DNA of 64,000 bases from Roseateles violae. Its GTDB lineage: Bacteria; Pseudomonadota; Gammaproteobacteria; Burkholderiales; Burkholderiaceae_C. The stretch covers positions 372,001-436,000 of the forward strand of contig NZ_JAUHHC010000001.1 in NCBI RefSeq assembly GCF_030410485.1, written 5' to 3'. A program made the position numbers and the translations under genes. Shown here piece by piece: positions 7,888 to 15,384 of the stretch; within the stretch, counting starts at the first letter, position 1; every line of letters begins with the position of its first letter. The notes under the pieces were generated by a model. The model was not told where the DNA came from. It saw only the letters and a program-made list of their open reading frames with translations, and did no database searches.

Positions 7888-9809
7888 ATCTGCACCCGCG
7901 TTCCCAGCTCCACCACCGCGTTGTCGGGCAGGCGGAAGAAGTCGGCCGCGCCGACGGCATTGCGGCTCATCGCCGCGAACAGGCGCTCGCGCCAGCGCGC
8001 CATGCCGCTGCCGTCCGTCGGCACGACGGTCTCGCGGCTGAGGAAGTAGCTGGTCTCGAAGATGGGCAGACGCAGGCCCCGCGCCTCGCACAGCGCCAGC
8101 GCGCGCGGCACGTCGGGCGGATCCATGAAGCCGAAGTGCAGGCTCACTCGCCAGAAGCCCGGCGCCAGCGCCTCCAGTTCCACCCGCTCCGCCTCGCCGA
8201 GCCAGGGCCGCTCGTGGAAGACGACGGTCAGGATCACGTTCGCCTCGTGCAGCACCTGGTTGTGCTTCAGGTTGTGCAGCAGCGCCTGCGGCACGGTGTC
8301 CGGGTTGGCGACCGGATAGACGGCCCAGCGCTGTGCGCGGGCGGCGCCGCTGTCGACCAGGCCGGCGACGAAGGGTTGCAGCTCCAGGCCCTCGCGGCGG
8401 ATGCTGGCCAGCAGCAGCTCGCGGCCGCGCGCCCAGGTGCTCATCAGCGCGAACAAAGCCAGCGCGAAGGCCAGCGGGAACCAGCCGCCGTCGACGAACT
8501 TGATCGCGCAGCCGGCCACCAGCAGCGCGTCCAGCGCCAGAAAGCCCAGTGTCGCCGGCGCGGCGATCCAGGCCGGCAGGCGCCAGCCCTCGCGCACGAC
8601 GAAATAGGTCAGCATCGTCGTGATCAGCATCGTCAGCGTGACCGCGATGCCATAGGCGCCGGCCAGGGCCGAGCTGCTGCCGAACAGCAGCACCGCGCCG
8701 ACCACGCCGGCCAGCAGCGCCCAGTTGACCGCCGGGATGTAGATCTGGCCGGCCTCGCGCGCCGAGGTGTAGCGCAGCGCCATGCGCGGCAGGAAGCCGA
8801 GTTGGATCGCCTGCTGCGTCATCGAATAGGCGCCCGAGATCACCGCCTGCGAGGCGATCACCGCGGCCAGCGTCGCCAGCACCACGGCCGGCAGCAGCAG
8901 CTCGGCCGGGAAAAGGCGGAAGAAGGGGTTCTCTATCGCCGTCGGCTCGCGCATCAGCAGCGCGCCCTGGCCCATATAGTTCAGCGCCAGCGCCGGGAAC
9001 ACCAGCAGTCCCCAGGCCAGGCGGATCGGCCGGCGGCCGAAATGGCCCATGTCCGCGTACAGCGCCTCGGCGCCGGTCAGGGCCAGCACGATGGCGCCGA
9101 CGGCGGCGAACAGATGCCAGCCGCGCTCGGCGAGGAAAGCCCAGGCGTGCAGCGGGTTCAGCGCGGCCAGGATGGCCGGCTGCCGCGCGATCTGCAGCGC
9201 TCCGGTCAGCGCCAGGACCAGGAACCACAGCACGATCAGCGGGCCGAAGACCTTGCCGACCGCGCCGGTGCCGAAGCGCTGCACCAGGAACAGCGCCAGC
9301 AGCACCGCCAGCGAGATCGGCAGCACATAGGCGGCCAGGCCCGGCGCCAGCACCTCCAGGCCCTCGATCGCGCCCATCACCGAGATCGCCGGCGTGATCA
9401 CGCTGTCGCCGTAGAACAGGGTCGCGCCGAACACGCCCAGCAGCAGCAGCGCGCCGCGCAGCGCCGGCTTCGACTGCACCGCATGGGCGGCCAGCGCCGT
9501 CAGCGCCAGGCCGCCGCCCTCGCCGCGGTTGTCGGCGCGCAGGATCAGCACGATGTACTTGAGCGTCACGATCAGCATCAGCGCCCACAGGATGGCCGAG
9601 ACGGCACCGATCAGGTTCGCCTCGTTCAGCGCGATGCCGGTGGCCGGCAGGAAGACCTCCTTGACCGTGTACAGCGGGCTGGTGCCGATATCGCCGTAGA
9701 CGACGCCGATGGCGCCCAGGGTCAGGGCGGCCAGGCCCTGACGAGGCGGGTGGGATGTGGGTTCGGTGGACAAGATGGGATGCCGTCGTGGTGGAGACGG
9801 CCGCAGCAT
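7884..9809 (-). CDS. kup: Kup-type low-affinity potassium uptake protein
   Basis: A protein of up to 641 residues matching the KUP/HAK family in length and order: N-terminal signature [22 protein letters not shown], roughly twelve membrane helices, and a hydrophilic C-terminal tail of about 170 residues. It imports K+ with protons. I give ATG 9809; an in-frame TTG at 9773 (giving [10 protein letters not shown]) is an equally plausible start because the first twelve residues are not family-like. It lies only 34 bases after the KdpE-like gene on the same strand, so kinase, regulator and transporter probably form one transcript. The gap holds CGCATAAG (9830-9837), an 8-base match to the repeats upstream of the kinase gene. 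Confidence 0.95.
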   Translation of the reverse strand: MLRPSPPRRHPILSTEPTSHPPRQGLAALTLGAIGVVYGDIGTSPLYTVKEVFLPATGIALNEANLIGAVSAILWALMLIVTLKYIVLILRADNRGEGGGLALTALAAHAVQSKPALRGALLLLGVFGATLFYGDSVITPAISVMGAIEGLEVLAPGLAAYVLPISLAVLLALFLVQRFGTGAVGKVFGPLIVLWFLVLALTGALQIARQPAILAALNPLHAWAFLAERGWHLFAAVGAIVLALTGAEALYADMGHFGRRPIRLAWGLLVFPALALNYMGQGALLMREPTAIENPFFRLFPAELLLPAVVLATLAAVIASQAVISGAYSMTQQAIQLGFLPRMALRYTSAREAGQIYIPAVNWALLAGVVGAVLLFGSSSALAGAYGIAVTLTMLITTMLTYFVVREGWRLPAWIAAPATLGFLALDALLVAGCAIKFVDGGWFPLAFALALFALMSTWARGRELLLASIRREGLELQPFVAGLVDSGAARAQRWAVYPVANPDTVPQALLHNLKHNQVLHEANVILTVVFHERPWLGEAERVELEALAPGFWRVSLHFGFMDPPDVPRALALCEARGLRLPIFETSYFLSRETVVPTDGSGMARWRERLFAAMSRNAVGAADFFRLPDNAVVELGTRVQI

Positions 9810-9843
9810 CTCCGGCCGCGCATCAGGAACGCATAAGGATCGC

Positions 9844-10524
9844 TCAGGCCAGCCGGTAGCCGACGCCCGGCTCGGTCAGCAGGCGCCGCGGCTCGGCGCT
9901 GTCCTCCTCGAGCTTGGCGCGCAGCTGCGCCATGTACAGGCGCAGATAGTGGGTGTGCTCGCTGAACTCCGGCCCCCAGACATCGGCCAGCAGCGTGCGG
10001 TGCGTGACGACCTGGCCGGCGCTGCGCACCAGCCGCGCCAGCAGCTTGAACTCGGTCGGGGTCAGCTTCTGCTCCCGGCCGTGCAAGCTGACCCGGTGCG
10101 CGGCCAGGTCGACGAGCAGGCCGTCCTGCTCGTAGCGCGTCAGCGCCGGCTGCAGCAGGCGGCCGCGATGGCGCAGCGCGACGCGCATGCGCGCCAGCAG
10201 CTCGGCCACGCCGAAGGGCTTGACCAGGTAGTCGTCGGCGCCGAGATCGAGCAGGCGCACCTTCAGCCCGTCCTGCTCGCGCGCCGAGATCACCAGCAGC
10301 GGCGTCTGCCGCTGTTCGCGCAGCTGGCGCAGCAGCTGCTCGCCGTCGCCGTCGGGCAGGCCCAGGTCCAGCAGCACCAGGTCGACCGGGTTGTTCGCCA
10401 GCAGCGCCAGCCCGTCGGCCAGGCTGGCCGCGGTCAGCACCCGGTAGCCCTCGACGCGCAGGCTCTCGGCCAGGGTGGCGCGCAGCTCGCGCTCGTCCTC
10501 GACCAGCAGCACGGCCAGGCTCAC
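9844..10524 (-). CDS. kdpE: KdpE-like OmpR-family response regulator
   Basis: A 226-residue two-domain regulator. The receiver domain has the acidic pair ED at residues 10-11, phosphoacceptor Asp53 in [12 protein letters not shown], and the conserved Lys in YLVKPFG. The C-terminal winged helix ([31 protein letters not shown]; ending in [12 protein letters not shown]) is of the OmpR/KdpE type. The start is GTG 10524, overlapping the stop of the kinase gene (GTGA), so the pair is translationally coupled. The Kdp assignment rests on the partner kinase's membrane domain and the adjacent potassium transporter; no kdpFABC genes are in the window. Confidence 0.8.
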   Translation of the reverse strand: MSLAVLLVEDERELRATLAESLRVEGYRVLTAASLADGLALLANNPVDLVLLDLGLPDGDGEQLLRQLREQRQTPLLVISAREQDGLKVRLLDLGADDYLVKPFGVAELLARMRVALRHRGRLLQPALTRYEQDGLLVDLAAHRVSLHGREQKLTPTEFKLLARLVRSAGQVVTHRTLLADVWGPEFSEHTHYLRLYMAQLRAKLEEDSAEPRRLLTEPGVGYRLA

Positions 10525-12077
10525 GAGGGCTCCACCAGCGCGGCCGGTTGCGGCGTCAGCGGCAGCCGGCATTCGAAGCTGGCCCCGCCCCGGTGGCGCG
10601 CGCGGTAGCGGATCTCGCCGCCATGGGCGCGGGCGATCGCGCGGCAGGCGGCCAGGCCGACGCCGACGCCGCGGCGCGGCGCCCCGTCCGGCCGCTCGGC
10701 ATTGGCCTCGGCGCCGCGCTGGAAGGCGCCGAAGATGCGCTCCTGCCAGGCCGGCTGCACACCGGGCCCGCGGTCGCGCACCGCCAGCAGCAGATGCCCG
10801 GGCCCGGCGCGCTCGGCCACGATCTCGACCGGGCCGCCGCCATAGCGCAGCGCGTTGTCGACCAGATTGTCCAGCAGCTGCATCAGCAGCAGCGCGTCGC
10901 AGCGCAGCAGCGGCAGGCCCGGCTCCAGGCGCGCGCGCAGCGGCGCCTCGGCATGGCGCTGGCGCAGGCGGCGCAGCGCGGCACCGACGATCTCCTCGGC
11001 CGATTCCCAGTCCATGCGCAGCACCACGCCGGGCGCGTCCAGGCGCGCGATCTGCAAGGTGTTGTCGGTCAGCCGGCTCAGCGCGGCGGTCTCGTCGACG
11101 ACGGTCGCGGCCAGGCGCTGGCGCTGCGCCGCGTCGAGCCGCGCGTCCTGCTCCTGCAGCGCCGAGGCGGCGCCCATGATGGTGGCCAGCGGCGTGCGGT
11201 AGTCGTGCGAGATCGCCGCCAGCAAGGTGTTGCGCAGGCCCTGCGCCTCGGCCTCCTCGCGGGCGCGCTGCGCCGCCCGCTCGCTGGCGCTGCGCTCCAG
11301 CGCCTGGCCCATCTGGTCGCAGAACTGCTGCGCCTGCGCGCGCAGGGCCGGATCGGCGCGCCGGCCCGGCTCCAGCTCGAGCAGGGCCGCGCCCAGGCTG
11401 CGCCGGCGCCCGCGCAGCGGCAGGTACCAGGCGCGCTGCTCCTCGTAGCGGCCGGTGCCGGGGCCGAAGGGCGTCGAGCCGCGCAGGCAGGCCCACAGCC
11501 CGGTCCACTGGTCGGCATCGGGCGCGCCGAGCACGAGCACGGCCTCGGCATCGTCGCGGGCCGGCAGCGCGTCCTTCAGCAGCAGCAGCTGCACCGGCGC
11601 CGCCAGCAGGCGCTGCAGCGCCGCGGCCAGGGCCGCCGCCTGCGCATGCGGCTCGGCCGCGTCGCGCAAGGCCTCGCTGAAGGCGCGCAGCTGCTCGGCA
11701 TCGGCGGCCTGGCGTTGCGCCAGCGCGACCTGGCGGCGCAGCCGCGCCATCAGCCCGGCCGTGCTCCAGCTGACGCCCAGCATGGTCGCCAGCAGCCAGG
11801 CATGCTGGTGCAGATCGATCAGCAGACTGCCGCGCGGCGGCACGAAGGCCCAGTTGAAGACCATCACCGCGGCCAGATTGACGAGCAGCGCCCCGGCCAG
11901 CGGCAGCCAGGGGCTGCCCAGCGCCGAGGCCAGCAGCAGCAGCATGGCCAGATTGGCCAGATTGGCCGCCTCGGGCCGACCGTCCAGCCAGACGAGCAGG
12001 GCCCAGGCCAGTGCCCAGATTGCGGCGGCCGGCCAGCAGCGGGCCAGCGATTCGGGCAGGCGGGACGAGGAGTTCAT
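10521..12077 (-). CDS. kdpD: Short KdpD-like sensor histidine kinase (lacks the N-terminal KdpD/Usp part)
   Basis: A 518-residue kinase. Four hydrophobic helices occupy about residues 15-110 and include FVPPRGSL (78-85), the hallmark loop of the KdpD transmembrane domain (DUF4118). A GAF-like region (~140-260) follows, then the phosphoacceptor His291 in AISHDYRTPL, an N-box (LLDNLVDNALRYG) and G-boxes (VRDRGPGVQ, GVGVGLAACRAI). Full KdpD proteins are ~890 residues with an ATP-binding KdpD domain and a UspA domain in front; both are absent here. It is first in an apparent operon with the KdpE-like regulator and kup, which suggests control of Kup rather than of a Kdp ATPase. Confidence 0.78.
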   Translation of the reverse strand: MNSSSRLPESLARCWPAAAIWALAWALLVWLDGRPEAANLANLAMLLLLASALGSPWLPLAGALLVNLAAVMVFNWAFVPPRGSLLIDLHQHAWLLATMLGVSWSTAGLMARLRRQVALAQRQAADAEQLRAFSEALRDAAEPHAQAAALAAALQRLLAAPVQLLLLKDALPARDDAEAVLVLGAPDADQWTGLWACLRGSTPFGPGTGRYEEQRAWYLPLRGRRRSLGAALLELEPGRRADPALRAQAQQFCDQMGQALERSASERAAQRAREEAEAQGLRNTLLAAISHDYRTPLATIMGAASALQEQDARLDAAQRQRLAATVVDETAALSRLTDNTLQIARLDAPGVVLRMDWESAEEIVGAALRRLRQRHAEAPLRARLEPGLPLLRCDALLLMQLLDNLVDNALRYGGGPVEIVAERAGPGHLLLAVRDRGPGVQPAWQERIFGAFQRGAEANAERPDGAPRRGVGVGLAACRAIARAHGGEIRYRARHRGGASFECRLPLTPQPAALVEPS

Positions 12078-12083
12078 GGGCGC

Positions 12084-12134
12084 ACGGTAGCAGCCCCCGC
12101 GTTAGCGGCGCATAAGCGGCGCATAGGCGGCGCA
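12084..12134 (-). promoter_or_regulatory. Three 11-bp direct repeats and -10-like box upstream of the KdpD-like gene
   Basis: On the plus strand TTAGCGGCGCA (12102-12112), TAAGCGGCGCA (12113-12123) and TAGGCGGCGCA (12124-12134) are three contiguous 11-base repeats, one helical turn apart. They end 25 bases before the kinase ATG. Between them and the ATG, the minus strand has GCTACCGT (box TACCGT, 12089-12084), six bases from the start codon. OmpR/PhoB/KdpE-type regulators bind direct repeats of this phase just upstream of the -10, so this is a likely autoregulatory operator; that is inference. Confidence 0.5.
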
Positions 12135-12145
12135 CCGGGGCCGGC

Positions 12146-12604
12146 TCAGCGCGCGCCCAGCACCTCGGCGCTCAGCCGGTCCAGGTTCTGCTCATTGGCC
12201 GGCACGACGATGGCGGCGATCTGCGCCGCATGCTCGGCCGTGTCGAAGCGCTGCTGCCAGCCGACCAGGGTCTGGCCCTCGGGGGCGGGCTCGAAGCTGA
12301 TCGTCAGGAAGAAATGGTGGCCGCTGACATGCTCGATGACGACGCGCTCGTTGGCGCGCCATTCGGTGAACACGCTCTCGTTCGGATAGTCGCGGCCGTC
12401 CGGCCCGTGCATGACGAAGCGCCAGCGGCCGCCCTCGCGCGGCTCGAACAGCTCGAAGCTGCTGCTGAAACCGTCGGGGCCCCACCAGCGCGCCAGCCGC
12501 GCCGGATCGAGCAGGGCCGCGAAGACCTGCGCCGGCGGCGCGGCGATCAGGCGCTGGTGGACAAATTCGCGCCCGGCGCTCGGGCTTTCGTTCATGGCGG
12601 ACAT
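12146..12604 (-). CDS. SRPBCC / AHSA1-like START-fold protein
   Basis: A 152-residue protein of the activator-of-Hsp90-ATPase-1-like (AHSA1/PF08327) part of the SRPBCC superfamily. Diagnostic are the N-terminal hydrophobic-ligand motif AAPAQVFAALLDPARLARWWGPDGF, the central GGRWRFVMHGPDG and the C-terminal VGWQQRFDTAEHAAQI. These are small cytosolic lipid/ligand-binding folds with poorly defined roles. Start ATG 12604 has AAGGAG eight bases upstream. The first 19 bases around its start signal are identical to those of the fourth solute-binding gene (28743-28761 region). No functional link with the neighbouring kinase is evident. Confidence 0.85.
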   Translation of the reverse strand: MSAMNESPSAGREFVHQRLIAAPPAQVFAALLDPARLARWWGPDGFSSSFELFEPREGGRWRFVMHGPDGRDYPNESVFTEWRANERVVIEHVSGHHFFLTISFEPAPEGQTLVGWQQRFDTAEHAAQIAAIVVPANEQNLDRLSAEVLGAR

Positions 12605-12658
12605 CGGCGGGGCTCCTTGTCGGGACGATGGGCCGATTCTGAACCGCTTCGGCCGGCT

Positions 12659-13138
12659 TCACTTTTTCGGCCGCCCGCCTTCGAACAGGCGCGGCAGCAG
12701 CGCCAGGACGGCCAGCGCCAGCAAGGTGCTGAGCAGCGCCGTCGCCTCGCGGCCCAGGCCGCAGGCCACGCCGATCGCGGCCGTCATCCAGACGCCGGCC
12801 GCCGTCGTCAGGCCCTGCACGCTGGCCTCGCTGTCGCGCTTGATGATGGCACCGGCGCCGAGGAAGCCGATGCCGGTGACGATGCCCTGGATCACGCGGC
12901 TGATGTCGCCGATCGGCATGCCGCCCAGCTGCGGCACCAGCACGAACAGCGCCGCCCCCATCGCGACCAGCATATGGGTACGCACGCCGGCCGCCTTGCC
13001 CTGCTGTTCGCGCTCGTAGCCGAGCACGCCGCCGAGCAGGGCCGCCAGGCCCAGGCGCAGCAGGGTGCGGGTCAGCTGGGCCGCATCGGGCAGATCGGAG
13101 AACTCGGCGAGCAGGGTCGCCAGCACGGTGTCGAACAA
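12659..13138 (-). CDS. MgtC/SapB-family membrane protein
   Basis: A 159-residue membrane protein with about five hydrophobic helices and family landmarks LGGVLGYEREQQGKAAGVRTHMLVAMGAAL and GIGFLGAGAIIK. MgtC proteins influence magnesium homeostasis and, in pathogens, survival in macrophages; here only the N-terminal MgtC domain is present, without the cytosolic C-terminal domain of MgtC proper, as in SapB/YhiD proteins. I choose TTG 13138 because GGGGAG lies seven bases upstream and it gives the usual short N terminus; an ATG at 13222 would add 28 residues of low-complexity Ala/Arg sequence. It is divergent from the cyanophycinase gene. Confidence 0.85.
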   Translation of the reverse strand: MFDTVLATLLAEFSDLPDAAQLTRTLLRLGLAALLGGVLGYEREQQGKAAGVRTHMLVAMGAALFVLVPQLGGMPIGDISRVIQGIVTGIGFLGAGAIIKRDSEASVQGLTTAAGVWMTAAIGVACGLGREATALLSTLLALAVLALLPRLFEGGRPKK

Positions 13139-13271
13139 GGCCTCGCTCCCCGGCCGTCCACCGGCCGCGGCGCATCTTGCAAGCGCCGCGGGCGCGGCGT
13201 CAAGCGCACGCAGCGCGCCCATCGCGCGGTCGCCGACCGACGGGCGGCCGACCTGGGTTAGCCTCGGGCGC

Positions 13272-14537
13272 ATGAAGCGCCTCCCCGCCCGCCTGCTGCT
13301 GCTCCTGCTTGCCCTCTTGCTCGCCCCGCGCGCTGCCGCGCTGGCCCAGGGCACGGCCATCATCATCGGCGGCGCGCTGAAGTACGACAACGAGGTGGTC
13401 TGGCAGCGCATCGTCGACGAGGCCGGCGGCCGTGGCGCGCGCTTCGCCGTGTTCGCGACGGCCGCCGCCAACCCGGAGCGCAGCGCCGGCCAGATCGTCG
13501 CGGCGCTGAACCGCCATGGCGCGCGGGCCGAGGCGATTCCGGTCGCGCCGCGGCTGGCCGGCGTCGACCTGCAGCGGCAGCTGGACGACCCGGCGCTGCT
13601 GGCCAAGGTCGAGGCGGCGCAGGGCGTCTATTTCTCCGGCGGCGCGCAGGCGCTGATCGTCGACACCTTGCGACCGGCCGGCCGGCCGACGCCGATGCTG
13701 GAGGCGATCTGGTCGGTCTACCGCCGTGGCGGCGTCGTCGCCGGCAGCAGCGCCGGCGCGGCGGTGATGAGCACGACGATGATCCGCGACGCGCGCGATC
13801 CGCTGCAGGTGATGAAGGGCCGCCTGCGCGAGGGCCTGGAGATCGCGCCGGGCCTGGGCTTCGTCGGCGCCGGCCTGCTGGTCGACCAGCATTTTCTGAA
13901 GCGCGGCCGCATCGGGCGCCTGCTGCCGGTGATGCAGGCCGCCGGCTACCGGCTCGGCCTGGGCATCGAGGAGAACAGCGCCGTCGTGCTGCGCGGCGAG
14001 GCCTTCGAGGTGATCGGCGCCAAGGGCGCGCTGCTGGTCGATCTGAGCCAGGCGCGCAGCGATGCCGGCCTCGCCGCCTTCAATCTGCGCGGCGCCCTGC
14101 TCAGCTACCTGGACCGCGGCGACCGCCACGATCTGAAGAGCGGCGTCACCACGCCCTCGGCGGCCAAGCTGCGCGAGCCACGGCTCGATCCGGCCGCGGC
14201 CGACTACCGGCCCTATCACGACGACGCGCCCTTCTATCTGGACATGCTGGGCGACACGACCATCGTCAATGCGATGGCGCATCTGATCGACAGCGCGGCC
14301 AGCGAGCTGCGCGGCGTCGCCTTCGCCGGCCGGCGCGACCCGGCCGATGCGCAGCCGGACCTGGGCTTCGAGTTCCGGCTCTACAAGGGCGAGGGCTCGC
14401 TCGGCTGGTCGACCGGCGCCTTCGGCGGCGAGGACTACACGGTGCTGAAGCTGCGCCTGGACGTGCAGCCGGTGCGCATACAGCGGCCCTTCTACCTGCC
14501 GCTGGCCGCCTCTACTGCGGCTTCAGCGCCTCGTTGA
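13272..14537 (+). CDS. Secreted cyanophycinase (peptidase S51, CphE-like)
   Basis: A 421-residue protein with a signal peptide (residues 1-25, ending AALA) and a peptidase S51 domain. The nucleophile motif GSSAGA places Ser160 as catalytic residue, followed by GLGFVGAGLLVDQHF and IEENSAVVLRG, both typical of cyanophycinases, which cut the Asp-Arg storage polymer cyanophycin into dipeptides. Length and the signal peptide match extracellular CphE enzymes better than intracellular CphB (~275 residues). No cyanophycin synthetase is present here, so the target is probably polymer released by other organisms. The ATG has no ribosome site; a TAGCCT box (13259-13264) lies seven bases before it. The 3' end overlaps the nuclease gene by 26 bases. 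Confidence 0.87.
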   Translation: MKRLPARLLLLLLALLLAPRAAALAQGTAIIIGGALKYDNEVVWQRIVDEAGGRGARFAVFATAAANPERSAGQIVAALNRHGARAEAIPVAPRLAGVDLQRQLDDPALLAKVEAAQGVYFSGGAQALIVDTLRPAGRPTPMLEAIWSVYRRGGVVAGSSAGAAVMSTTMIRDARDPLQVMKGRLREGLEIAPGLGFVGAGLLVDQHFLKRGRIGRLLPVMQAAGYRLGLGIEENSAVVLRGEAFEVIGAKGALLVDLSQARSDAGLAAFNLRGALLSYLDRGDRHDLKSGVTTPSAAKLREPRLDPAAADYRPYHDDAPFYLDMLGDTTIVNAMAHLIDSAASELRGVAFAGRRDPADAQPDLGFEFRLYKGEGSLGWSTGAFGGEDYTVLKLRLDVQPVRIQRPFYLPLAASTAASAPR

Positions 14538-15303
14538 GGGTGGCGGCCAGGCGCTGGGCGGCGGCCTTCAGCCGCGCGTCCAGCCTGGGCTGCTGCGCGT
14601 CGCGGTACTCGGCGCCGACATGGCGAGCGGCCGGATAGAAGTCCGGCGCCTCGACGATGCGGCAGGACTCCAGCGCCCAGGCCGCGGCGGCCGGTGCCTG
14701 CGGCCGGGCCTCGCCCTGCAGCGCCGGCGCCAGCGCGGCCCGCAGGGCCTGCGGACCGCCCTCGCGGTTCATGATCAGGCCGCTGTCCCACAGCGCATGC
14801 AGATTGCTGCCGCGGCCGAAGGCCTGCAGCTGCAGGCGGTTGCCGCCCTTGTCGCTGCCATGGCCGGCATGCAGCGGCTGGTGCACGTCGCCGACCATGT
14901 GGACGACGTATTTCAGCGCCAGCAGGCGCTCGGCATCGCCGGCCGCGGAGGCCAGCAGCGCGGTCTGCCGGTTCAGCGCCTCGACGACGCAGGCGCCGTC
15001 GGCGCAGTCGCGCGCCGGCCGGTAGCTGCAATCGCCCTCGGGAAAGTTGATGTAGTGCCAGCGCCCGCTGCGGGGCGAGCGATGCACGTCGGCCCAGGTC
15101 GAGATCGAGCTCAGCGTCGCACCGGGCTCCAGCGCCAGCAGGCGCCGCGCCTCGGCGCGGGCGGCCGGGCTCAGCTGCGCCTCGGCCAGCGCGGCGATCA
15201 GGCGGTGTCCCTCGAAGCCCCAGGCGCCGGCCTGCAGCGGGCCGAGCAGGGCCAGGGCGGCGACCAGGGCGCCGAGCAGGCGCGGTTGGACAGGGCGGGA
15301 CAT
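14512..15303 (-). CDS. Secreted S1/P1 nuclease
   Basis: A 263-residue zinc-dependent single-strand nuclease/phosphatase of the S1/P1 family. After the signal peptide the mature protein starts with Trp28 (AWGFEGH), which with His33 gives the trinuclear zinc ligands of this family; further ligands are in ISTWADVHR, VHMVGDVHQPLHAG, GGN and NLHALWDSG. Such exported enzymes degrade extracellular nucleic acid for phosphate and nitrogen. It converges with and overlaps the cyanophycinase gene; both are secreted scavenging hydrolases. The TAG stop is at 14512-14514. Confidence 0.92.
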   Translation of the reverse strand: MSRPVQPRLLGALVAALALLGPLQAGAWGFEGHRLIAALAEAQLSPAARAEARRLLALEPGATLSSISTWADVHRSPRSGRWHYINFPEGDCSYRPARDCADGACVVEALNRQTALLASAAGDAERLLALKYVVHMVGDVHQPLHAGHGSDKGGNRLQLQAFGRGSNLHALWDSGLIMNREGGPQALRAALAPALQGEARPQAPAAAAWALESCRIVEAPDFYPAARHVGAEYRDAQQPRLDARLKAAAQRLAATLNEALKPQ

Positions 15304-15384
15304 GGCGTGGGCGCGAAAAAAGCGCCGACGATAAGCGCTGGCGGCCCGGCGGCCGCGCCGGCGGTGCGCTGTGCGCCCGAGGAC

